Shown piece by piece: positions 1 through 7,638 of a DNA stretch of 64,000 nt. The DNA lies in contig MLDA01000012.1 of NCBI GenBank assembly GCA_023896275.1, forward strand, positions 61,636 through 125,635. Reading direction: 5' to 3'. A model generated the notes under the pieces. The model made no database searches, had not been told where the DNA came from, and saw nothing but the letters and a program-made list of their open reading frames with translations. The stretch comes from Kocuria rosea subsp. polaris. GTDB taxonomy: Bacteria; Actinomycetota; Actinomycetes; Actinomycetales; Micrococcaceae. Positions within the stretch are counted from its first letter, which is position 1. The number at the start of each line of letters is the position of its first letter. A program made the position numbers and the translations under genes.

Positions 1-2
1 TG

Positions 3-56
3 GTCTCGACCGGCCGCGCAGGAAATCAGCGAAAGGAACGCCGCAACGATGCCTAG
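3..56 (+). CDS. C-terminal end of an upstream gene (partial)
   Basis: Reading frame 3 is open from the left edge and stops at TAG 54-56, so the last 17 residues of an upstream gene may lie here. The stop overlaps the ATG of the next gene by 8 nt, a common translational-coupling arrangement. Actinobacterial genes for this kind of GTPase often occur as tandem pairs, so the partner could be the first GTPase of the pair. That identity is inference, because nothing in 17 residues is diagnostic. Confidence 0.3.
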   Translation, partial: VSTGRAGNQRKERRNDA

Positions 57-1746
57 AGGCCGAAAGACGATAGAAGCATCGGCGGGCGAGTTGGACTTCC
101 GCCTGGAAAGTCTCGGGCAGGCGGTCGAGGCCGGACAAGGCAGGGTCGACGCTGCGGCCGTGCAGCGCGGCCGAGCCGTGCTCGAGCGCGCCTCGCTGCG
201 ACGAAAGCTGTCGGCGGACCACACGGTGGTCGGATTCTTCGGCGCAACGGGGTCGGGCAAGAGCTCCCTGTTCAACGCGATGGTGGGAGTCGAACTGGCC
301 CGGACGGCGGCGACCCGCCCGACGACAAGCCAGGCCCTCGCGGCCGTCTACGAGCACCCCGGCGCTCAGGCCGCCGACGCGGATGAACTCTTGGATTGGC
401 TCGAGGTGCGGGACCGACACACGGTCGAGGACGCCCACGAGACGGAGGCACCACGCCGAGGGGGCCTCGGGCGCTGGTGGCGCGGCGAGGCAGCTCCGCC
501 TGCCGGAGGACTGATCCTCCTGGATCTGCCGGATTTCGACTCGACGGCACGCGAACACCGCGAAGTGGTGCAGCGGATGGCTGGTCAGGTTGACGTGCTC
601 GTTTTCGTGCTGGACCCGCAGAAGTATGCGGACGCCGTCGTCCACCAAGAATTCCTGAGCGCTCTCGCCACGCATGACGCCGTGATGCTGGTGGTTCTGA
701 ATCAGGTGGACCGCCTAGCGGAAAGCGAAATCCAGCCGGTGCTGTCCTCACTCTCGTCGCTACTCGAGAACGACGGGATCCAACACCAGCGCGCTCGGGC
801 CGTTTCCGCTGTGACGGGTCAGGGCATCGACGAACTCCGGTCTGAAATCCGCGCGATTGTGGATCGCCGCAGTGCGGCGCAGCAACGTCTCCTCGCGGAC
901 GTGCGACAGTCGGCGGAAGAACTCGCAGCGCAGGCGGCCGCTGACGAACTGGCGCAACCCGGCCGACGCGAACGCGACCTGCTCGCCGAGAGCCTGGGGG
1001 ACGCGGTCGGCGTCGAGACCGTGGTCCGCGCGGTCAAGCGCTCGTATCGCCTCGACGCCACCGCCTTCACGGGCTGGCCCCTGACCAAGTGGATCGCCAA
1101 GTTGCGCCCGGATCCGCTGCGCCGCCTCAATCTCAAGTCGGCGGAGGTCAACCCGGACGTCAACCGGACGTCCCTTCCCGCACTCGGAGCCGCGCAGCGC
1201 GCCATGGCCGACGGGGCAGTGCGTCGCTTCACGGAGGATGCGGGCCGCGGTGCCCCTGACGTGTGGCGCGACGCGATCCGTGACGCCGGCATCGCAGAAC
1301 GCGACGATCTGCCTCAGCACCTCGATCGCGCAGTAGGCGGCACCGACCTCAAAGCTTCCGCGAAGTCCTGGTGGTGGTACGCCGTGGCGGTCGTGCAGTG
1401 GATCGCGCTCGCGACGGCCCTTGTCGGCACCCTCTGGTTGCTGGGCCTCGCCGCGGCATCGTACCTCCAGTTCGAACTCCCGCCCGCACCGCGTGCGGAG
1501 GGCTTCCCGGTGCCCACGCTGTTGGTGGTCGCGGGGCTCGTTGGGGGCATCGTGCTCGCGCTCGCCTCGGCAGCGATAGCGCGGGCCGGTGCTTCCATGC
1601 GTGGGCGCACCGTACGACGACGCCTGCGGGCCTCAGTGGCCCGCGTCGCCGAGGCACGCGTGGTCGAGCCGGTGTGCGCAGAAGTCGAGCGGTGCAACGC
1701 CTTCCGCACGGCCGTCACCCGCGCGCGTCGGGGAGGTTCGAAGTGA
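49..1746 (+). CDS. Dynamin/YfjP-like membrane-associated GTPase
   Basis: A 565-residue GTP-binding protein. The G1 P-loop GATGSGKSS is at residues 65-73, a G3 element DLPDFDS at 159-165, G4 NQVD at 218-221 and a G5-like SAVTGQG at 253-259. Two hydrophobic segments near the C-terminus (about 441-470 and 488-511) indicate membrane anchoring with the G domain in the cytoplasm. The order of motifs fits the YfjP/dynamin-like GTPases of actinobacteria, whose cellular role is not well defined. A ribosome-binding site (GAAAGGAA, 31-38) precedes ATG 49. Its stop overlaps the GTG of thiL (GTGA), so the two are probably co-translated. The exact role is unknown. Confidence 0.8.
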   Translation: MPRGRKTIEASAGELDFRLESLGQAVEAGQGRVDAAAVQRGRAVLERASLRRKLSADHTVVGFFGATGSGKSSLFNAMVGVELARTAATRPTTSQALAAVYEHPGAQAADADELLDWLEVRDRHTVEDAHETEAPRRGGLGRWWRGEAAPPAGGLILLDLPDFDSTAREHREVVQRMAGQVDVLVFVLDPQKYADAVVHQEFLSALATHDAVMLVVLNQVDRLAESEIQPVLSSLSSLLENDGIQHQRARAVSAVTGQGIDELRSEIRAIVDRRSAAQQRLLADVRQSAEELAAQAAADELAQPGRRERDLLAESLGDAVGVETVVRAVKRSYRLDATAFTGWPLTKWIAKLRPDPLRRLNLKSAEVNPDVNRTSLPALGAAQRAMADGAVRRFTEDAGRGAPDVWRDAIRDAGIAERDDLPQHLDRAVGGTDLKASAKSWWWYAVAVVQWIALATALVGTLWLLGLAAASYLQFELPPAPRAEGFPVPTLLVVAGLVGGIVLALASAAIARAGASMRGRTVRRRLRASVARVAEARVVEPVCAEVERCNAFRTAVTRARRGGSK

Positions 1747-2792
1747 GCGGGGGATTCACGGAGAACGAGCTGATCGAGACGCTGCTCGCCGGCTACCGCT
1801 CGGCGGCGCCGCTGCTCGGGCCCGGGGACGACGCCGGGCTCTTGGCCGTGCCCGATGGTCGGCTCGTGACCTCGATCGACACCATTACCGAGGATCAGGA
1901 TTTTCGCCGGGTCTGGCCGTGCGGCTATCGGACGACCGGCTACGACGTCGGCTGGAAATCCGTTGCGCAGAATCTTTCGGACATCAACGCGATGGGGGCG
2001 CGGCCCACGGGCCTCGTCACGAGCCTGAGCCTGCCTGCGGACATCGGTCTCGAATGGGTGGGATGGTTCGCGCAGGGGGTCACCGATGCGATCGAGCAGC
2101 TCGGCGCGCACGACTGTGCGATCGTGGGCGGCGACGTAGGACGCGGGAGAGAGATTTCCGTGACGACGACGGCGTTCGGGAGTCTTGACGGGGGAGAGCC
2201 TGTACTGCGCTCCGGAGCGAAACACGGAGACGTCCTGGCGGTCTGCGGGACGCTCGGTCTGGCCGCCGCCGGGGTCGACGTCCTGGACCACGCCGGATCC
2301 GAGGACAGTCATGCTTCGCTCCCGGCGGGCCACCTACCGAAAGACTGGTCCCCTGGTACCAGGACGGCGGCTGACCGCCAACTTCGCCCCACGCCGCCGA
2401 TCGGAGCTGGTGTGGAGGCGAGGCACGCCGGCGCGCACGCCATGCTCGATCTGTCGGACGGGCTGGTCCGGGATGCTGAACGGATCGCGAAGGCCTCAGC
2501 GGTGAGCGTCCAACTCGACCCCGATCTCGGAGAGCGTGAACAGATCGCCTTGGAAGACGCGGCAAGGCTTGTCGGATGCGACCCCCAACGCTGGGTCTAT
2601 GCCGGGGGAGAAGACTTCGCTTTGCTCGGAGCGTTCGACGCGGCTGCATCGATGCCTGCCGGATGGCGGAAAGTCGGCCGCATTGACGCTGGAGCACCAG
2701 TCGTGCGGATCGGCGACGAAGAGGCCGCTAAATGGCTCAGTCTACGAGCAGGTGACGCATCCGGCGGATGGGATCCGTTTCGCCGGGGGTAG
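1743..2792 (+). CDS. thiL: Thiamine-monophosphate kinase ThiL
   Basis: A 349-residue enzyme that phosphorylates thiamine monophosphate to thiamine pyrophosphate, the last step of cofactor synthesis, in the cytoplasm. Recognisable ThiL motifs are GPGDDAGLL near the N-terminus (nucleotide and Mg binding), NLSDINAMGARP (canonical NLSDIAAMGA), GGDVGRG, and GGEDFALL near the C-terminus. The frame is open far upstream, but those codons lie inside the GTPase gene. GTG 1743, overlapping the GTPase stop as GTGA, is the natural start and gives the usual family length. No separate promoter is needed. Confidence 0.93.
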   Translation: MSGGFTENELIETLLAGYRSAAPLLGPGDDAGLLAVPDGRLVTSIDTITEDQDFRRVWPCGYRTTGYDVGWKSVAQNLSDINAMGARPTGLVTSLSLPADIGLEWVGWFAQGVTDAIEQLGAHDCAIVGGDVGRGREISVTTTAFGSLDGGEPVLRSGAKHGDVLAVCGTLGLAAAGVDVLDHAGSEDSHASLPAGHLPKDWSPGTRTAADRQLRPTPPIGAGVEARHAGAHAMLDLSDGLVRDAERIAKASAVSVQLDPDLGEREQIALEDAARLVGCDPQRWVYAGGEDFALLGAFDAAASMPAGWRKVGRIDAGAPVVRIGDEEAAKWLSLRAGDASGGWDPFRRG

Positions 2793-2856
2793 AGCGGTGC
2801 ATGGTGTAGCTTGATTGGGGTGTCATGATCTTCGAAGCTGCAACGAGGGAATGTAG

Positions 2857-4689
2857 ATGAGCGTGAGTACGTCCCGCAGTCGGCGGGGCTATCCAACCGT
2901 CGTCAGTTTCTACGGCGGAGAATCGTACTATTACAACGCGGCTAAAAAGTTGGCAGCGGATTGTGAACGGCTTCGACTGAACCATCACATCGAGGAGCTC
3001 GAGACGAATGGTCTCGAATGGCCAGACATCTGCCGCCTGAAGATTCGTTTCTTCCGCGACATGCAACGGAAATTTGGTCGCGTTCTTTGGATTGACGTGG
3101 ACAATAGAATCCGCGATATTCCTGACGCCTTACGTTCTTGTCGTGCCGATATTGCCGGTTTTGTCGGCCGACGCGAGTACATCCGCGATTACGATCCTTA
3201 TAGGGTTACAAGATTCTGGATACCGTCTATCCTATATTTTGGCGACAGTAAGCGAACTACTCGGTTCCTCGACGCCATGGTAACGACCGAAGAATCAACG
3301 GACGCTGCAGTCACGGATGATTGGGTCCTGCACGAGACATGGACGCACTTCCCCGAGGAACTGAACGTCTTGTTGTTGGCGCCAAGTCTCATTGGCCGGG
3401 AGAATGATTCTGAGCTCGAAGATTGCTGCTTTCTTCTTGGCGATAGCGGTCATGTGGCCGAATACCGGCCACGTGTGGTCCAGCATCAGCCGAGGCTTGA
3501 TGATTTAGGGCTACGCGGTCAGGCTCTCGCCGCCGCCAGTGTCGAGGCAATGCGCGCAGGCAATCGATCCGAAGCGTCTGTCTTGGCTCACTACGCGTAT
3601 CGATGCTTGCCTGATGACAGTGATGTTGTGGTCAGGCTTTCGAACTATCTGAGCGTCAACGGAGACGTAGAGCACGCTGACGAGGTCCTCCGAGAATTCG
3701 CCAAGCGGCATCCAAGCAGCATCAGCGTGCGTGAGGCACTCGTGCGACGGTTGGCACGACGTGCAGAGTTCGTCGAGGCCAGGGAGACCGTAGAGGAGAT
3801 GCTGATCGGAGGAAGCAAGGTCATGCATCAGCGCGGTGAAGCCCTCGACTACGAGTTACGTTTGGACGAGGCTGCCGCAGCCAACGGAGAGAAACTCCGC
3901 GATCGGCCGCAGGTGTGGTGGTCGCGGAGACCGTATCCGGGACACTTTTCGGAGGTGCTCAAACCTTGGATCGTCGACCAGGTCGTAGAGGCGACGCCCC
4001 GTTTCGGAGCCAGCAATCGATCACTCCAGGTCGGCGAGACTCCGTTGGTAAACAACACGGAGAACAACGTCGTCTGGGGCAGCGGCGTTCGGTCTGACGA
4101 CGATCGTCCGAACCCGACGGCGACATATCTGGCGGTTCGAGGCCCGAGGACTAGAGCGGCCATCATTTCCAATGGCGGCGAATGCGAAGCCGTCTATGGG
4201 GACCCCGCTCGGCTGCTACCGAAGCTGCTTCCAACGTCACGCCCGCCGCGGCGCCGCTACTATCTCGGACTGTTTCGGGGCGCGAGTGATCTGTCAGAAG
4301 CCTTGAATCTTGACGACGTGCACGAGATCGACCCTCTAGGTACCGTGCCAGATGTCATCGAGCGTGTCGTCGATGAGATCCTGAACTGTCACGCAATCCT
4401 TACAACTAGTCTGACGGGTATGATCGTGGCACATGCCTACGGTGTTCCGGCACGGTGGTGCGTCTTCGGACACAGGGCGGGCGCGATGCTTGCCGACGGG
4501 GCTGACTTCCGGGACTACTTTGATTCTGTTGGCCTTGAACATCAAGAGCCGCTGGACCTCTCGTCACATTCGGTCCTGAGCCGAGCTCTGATCCGAGAGG
4601 TTCCCCGGTTGACAGACCTTCCTCCGCTGGACGACGAGTACCTTGCGGTTATTCGAGGCTATTATGGGGGTCCAGGGAACAAAAGTTGA
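2857..4689 (+). CDS. Glycosyltransferase-like / polysaccharide pyruvyl-transferase-like fusion protein
   Basis: A 610-residue protein of at least two parts. Residues about 10-220 look like a nucleotide-diphospho-sugar transferase fold, with WIDVDNR (78-84) as a possible DxD metal site and a nearby aromatic-rich stretch. A helical middle (about 230-340) resembles TPR-like repeats. Residues about 355-590 resemble the polysaccharide pyruvyl-transferase family: an NNTENNVVWGSG segment, AVRGPRTRA, GDPARLLP, and a late TTSLTGMIVAHAYGVPA segment matching the conserved substrate loop of ExoV/CsaB-type enzymes. ATG 2857 follows AACGAGGGA at a good distance. The gene is visibly richer in A/T than thiL before it. 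It opens a block of four envelope-polymer genes. Both domain calls are from pattern recognition, and the N-terminal one is the weaker. Confidence 0.6.
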   Translation: MSVSTSRSRRGYPTVVSFYGGESYYYNAAKKLAADCERLRLNHHIEELETNGLEWPDICRLKIRFFRDMQRKFGRVLWIDVDNRIRDIPDALRSCRADIAGFVGRREYIRDYDPYRVTRFWIPSILYFGDSKRTTRFLDAMVTTEESTDAAVTDDWVLHETWTHFPEELNVLLLAPSLIGRENDSELEDCCFLLGDSGHVAEYRPRVVQHQPRLDDLGLRGQALAAASVEAMRAGNRSEASVLAHYAYRCLPDDSDVVVRLSNYLSVNGDVEHADEVLREFAKRHPSSISVREALVRRLARRAEFVEARETVEEMLIGGSKVMHQRGEALDYELRLDEAAAANGEKLRDRPQVWWSRRPYPGHFSEVLKPWIVDQVVEATPRFGASNRSLQVGETPLVNNTENNVVWGSGVRSDDDRPNPTATYLAVRGPRTRAAIISNGGECEAVYGDPARLLPKLLPTSRPPRRRYYLGLFRGASDLSEALNLDDVHEIDPLGTVPDVIERVVDEILNCHAILTTSLTGMIVAHAYGVPARWCVFGHRAGAMLADGADFRDYFDSVGLEHQEPLDLSSHSVLSRALIREVPRLTDLPPLDDEYLAVIRGYYGGPGNKS

Positions 4690-4703
4690 TTTGCATCTGA
4701 TGC

Positions 4704-5366
4704 ATGTCGCCGATGTTGGGGGAGAACAGTGACTATGAAACATTGGCAGGGTATTTCGTAACTCTTTCTTCACTCTGTGAGGATCTTCCCACGGAGACCA
4801 GCTACGGTCCGAGTCTCACGCCCGGTGCGCCGGGAGCACTCGCGGTGCTTGACGTCTATCAAACACGGGCGCTGAAGAAGCAATTCAACGTCTTCTCCAT
4901 TGGAGTGCGTGACGCAGCACATGCCTTGGAGTTCCTGGAGCCGGCGGCTGTCCTCTTCCAGACGACCACGGCCACGCTGCATCCAGCGTGGTCCGGGCGG
5001 CTCGCATCGCCTGATGTTCCCAACGCGCACCTCGTGCGGCTGACGGAATCCGCTCGCAAGCTGGACGTGCCGAGTATCGCCCTATGCACAGTGAACCCGG
5101 ACCAGCTCGGCGTCTACCTACCGAGCTTGCGCACGGCAAAGATCGTTCTCGTCGCCAGAACCGATACGTGTGCCGCATTGCGTAAGCAGCGCCTTCCTGG
5201 CGTGGAAATCTTGTCGCCAAGCGACATTGTTGACATTGTCAGCCGCGGGAGAACGCTAGACGCCGGGCACGACAGCCTCATCGAACGGTTGGGCTACACG
5301 TATTTCTCGACTGCGATCGCGCGAAGGGCAACAGCGATGTCGTCCAGTGCGGCGGGTGACGCATGA
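4704..5366 (+). CDS. Hypothetical protein in glycopolymer block
   Basis: A 220-residue soluble protein without membrane segments or a signal peptide. It alternates hydrophobic strands and helices in a Rossmann-like way (GALAVLDVY, AAVLFQTTTATLHPAW, VPSIALCTVNPDQLGVYLP, AKIVLVARTD), reminiscent of one half of a CgeB/GT-B glycosyltransferase, but no catalytic motif is recognisable. It ends with ATGA overlapping the start of the next gene, a CgeB-like transferase, so it may be a partner subunit or a split-off N-terminal domain. No strong ribosome-binding site precedes ATG 4704; an alternative ATG at 4713 is in frame. The function is not recognised. Confidence 0.6.
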   Translation: MSPMLGENSDYETLAGYFVTLSSLCEDLPTETSYGPSLTPGAPGALAVLDVYQTRALKKQFNVFSIGVRDAAHALEFLEPAAVLFQTTTATLHPAWSGRLASPDVPNAHLVRLTESARKLDVPSIALCTVNPDQLGVYLPSLRTAKIVLVARTDTCAALRKQRLPGVEILSPSDIVDIVSRGRTLDAGHDSLIERLGYTYFSTAIARRATAMSSSAAGDA

Positions 5367-7528
5367 GGATTGCGCTTTTCGACGGCATTATGGAGACGCA
5401 CGTCGTTTCTTCGCTCGAAAGGTCCCTGGTGGGGCGCGGTCACGATGTGTTGAACACGCGCAAGCTTGCGCATGGACACACATTCATCACTGCCGCGGAC
5501 GATATCCGGCGCGTGGATGAAGCAATCAGCCAGGTTCACGACTTTCGGCCTGAAGTTGTCGTTGTGTTCAGGCCGAGCAGCTTGCCCTTTCCACTCTTGC
5601 GTCGTCTCCGGCGCGCCGGTGGGCGTCTCTTTGCATGGTTCTCCGATGATCCCGTCCTCTGGAACCTCACCTATGGCCGGGTGGTGGATTTTTACGACGT
5701 CATTCTGCACTGCGGCGGGTCACAGGTTCTGGAGTTCTACGAGCAGAAACATGGGCGCCCGACCGGAGTGAATTTCCCCTTCTGGTCCGATGGCGACGCG
5801 TTTCCCTACGTCTACGGAACGAAGCCCAGTGAATCGGACGCGCTGTTCTTGGGGAACGTCGGCGACAGCATTCGACGCCGTAGGTACTACCAATTGGGTC
5901 TTCTGAATCTCAACCTTCGCATTCACGGACAGGTCGGCGATGATTATCTCAACCTGTCTGGCGGGTACCTCGACACCACGGAGGAGATCGTGGACGCGGG
6001 GGCGCGAGCCAGACTTGCCATCAATATCCCACAATTCTTTTCTGATCACCGAGAAGCACCGACCTGGTTCGAGGGACTCGACAGACTCGGGAGTTTCGAG
6101 TTTCCAAGTCGGGTCATCCAATGCGCGGCAATGGGTCTACCCATGGTCACCCTCTTGGAACCCGGCATGACTTTGAACATGTTTCCGGAGATTCGTGTTG
6201 CGCATGATATGCATGAATTAGAGCGCGTATCCAGGCAGATGCTGACAACTGACGACCTGTCCGAGAGAAGCCGTCGAACAAGAGCGCGGTTTGAGAGGAT
6301 TTTCACGGCTGATTCGCGGGCCATGGCCCTTGAAAATCTCATGGAGGACGAGTCCTGGCGTCAGCTCAACGCGCGCGAACGCGCTACGTGGTTCGCACGC
6401 TTTGAAGCCCAACGGGACTCCCCATTGAGATCGACTCGCGAGACTACCGTGCCAGGCTCTAGTGATTGCGCAGGTTCAGGAGGATTTGAGACTGACCGGA
6501 CTGATCGTATCGTCCTGGCCCTCGATCACCATCTGCAGGACGTTTCGGTCTCCGCATCACCGATCCGGGTCGCGGTCATCGGGAAAGGCAGGGGGGACCA
6601 CCTTTCCGCCCTGAGGACCGCGACGAGGGCGCTGTCCGCTTTGGGGCACGATGTCGTGGATGTCCTACCAAACGTTCTTGCGGACTGCCTAAGCGACGAT
6701 CCGCAGCAGGAATACCGTGGAATCGTCGATCTGGATGCCCTACACGATCTCCTCGCAGCTCACATCGACACCTATCTGTTCATCGGCTCCGATTACGTAC
6801 CGTCTCCGGTCGCATTGAGAAAATTGAAGCGGCGGGCTGACGTCAACGTTGTCTTGCACGGGTTGCGCGAGTCAGAGTATTCCGATTCATTGGCGCGGCT
6901 TGTCGTGCAGTCCGACGCGGCCTCCTTCCTCCATGGTTCGACTCGGGATTCATTTGTGACGCGTGGGCTGGGATCCATGCTTCACATTCCGGATCTGGTG
7001 GACCGGGAGTACCTCGGGATGTTTCGCAAGCTGTCCGACCGATATGAGCGAGTTGTGGTCGTTGCCGAGCGTGAGGGACAACTGCGACGTTATGCCGAAA
7101 TCCTCAGCGCGTTGGAACCGCTGCCTGTCGAGCCGTACTTCGCCACCGAGGAACAGGGTAAGCCGCATGGGCTGGCTAAATTCGCACGCATGGCCTTCAG
7201 CACCCTGCTCGTAGTACTCCCTGACCCCAGCCGACCTGGCGCGCCACTGAACAGGCTGTTTGGGCACTGTTTGCTTTCGGGTGCGCTGGTGATCATCCCC
7301 CGGGGTGCCGCTAGCCGAGAGAATTCTCCCGAGCAGCAGGCCTTCATTTCGGTCGCCGACGGCCGCGAACTTCGTCAGAAAATTCAGCGGCTCCACGAGG
7401 CACCAGACCAGGTCGCTGAAATGAGGCGAAACGCCATTCGTTTCGGGATGGAGAAATTCTCAGCTGAGGAGCAGTTGCAACGGCTCTTGAATGCGTCCTC
7501 GAGGCAGGTGAGAATGTCACCTGGATAA
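5363..7528 (+). CDS. CgeB-like GT-B glycosyltransferase, two GT-like halves
   Basis: A 721-residue protein. Residues 1-345 have the order typical of CgeB/Glyco_trans_1_2 proteins: MRIALFDGIMETH start, WFSDDPVLWN, a LHCGGSQ strand end, NFPFWSDGDAF, DALFLGNVGDSIRRR, AINIPQFF, then FEFPSRVIQCAAMGLPMVTL, the C-terminal donor-binding loop. A linker (345-400) leads to a second GT-B-like half (about 405-715) starting IRVAVIGKGRGDH and ending with a LFGHCLLSGALVIIPRGA donor-loop-like segment. It probably acts in the cytoplasm on a wall or surface polysaccharide. It is translationally coupled to the preceding gene through ATGA. Donor and acceptor cannot be told. The second half lacks several usual motifs and may be degenerate. 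Confidence 0.7.
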   Translation: MRIALFDGIMETHVVSSLERSLVGRGHDVLNTRKLAHGHTFITAADDIRRVDEAISQVHDFRPEVVVVFRPSSLPFPLLRRLRRAGGRLFAWFSDDPVLWNLTYGRVVDFYDVILHCGGSQVLEFYEQKHGRPTGVNFPFWSDGDAFPYVYGTKPSESDALFLGNVGDSIRRRRYYQLGLLNLNLRIHGQVGDDYLNLSGGYLDTTEEIVDAGARARLAINIPQFFSDHREAPTWFEGLDRLGSFEFPSRVIQCAAMGLPMVTLLEPGMTLNMFPEIRVAHDMHELERVSRQMLTTDDLSERSRRTRARFERIFTADSRAMALENLMEDESWRQLNARERATWFARFEAQRDSPLRSTRETTVPGSSDCAGSGGFETDRTDRIVLALDHHLQDVSVSASPIRVAVIGKGRGDHLSALRTATRALSALGHDVVDVLPNVLADCLSDDPQQEYRGIVDLDALHDLLAAHIDTYLFIGSDYVPSPVALRKLKRRADVNVVLHGLRESEYSDSLARLVVQSDAASFLHGSTRDSFVTRGLGSMLHIPDLVDREYLGMFRKLSDRYERVVVVAEREGQLRRYAEILSALEPLPVEPYFATEEQGKPHGLAKFARMAFSTLLVVLPDPSRPGAPLNRLFGHCLLSGALVIIPRGAASRENSPEQQAFISVADGRELRQKIQRLHEAPDQVAEMRRNAIRFGMEKFSAEEQLQRLLNASSRQVRMSPG

Positions 7529-7638
7529 AGGCGTCAGTCGGAGTCTATGTCGCTTCCGTGGAGGTGCCAGACAGTAGCGCGTAAATGTAAACATACTTAG
7601 TTGAGACTATCGCAAAAGCACTTGAGGTCAGGATTCAC

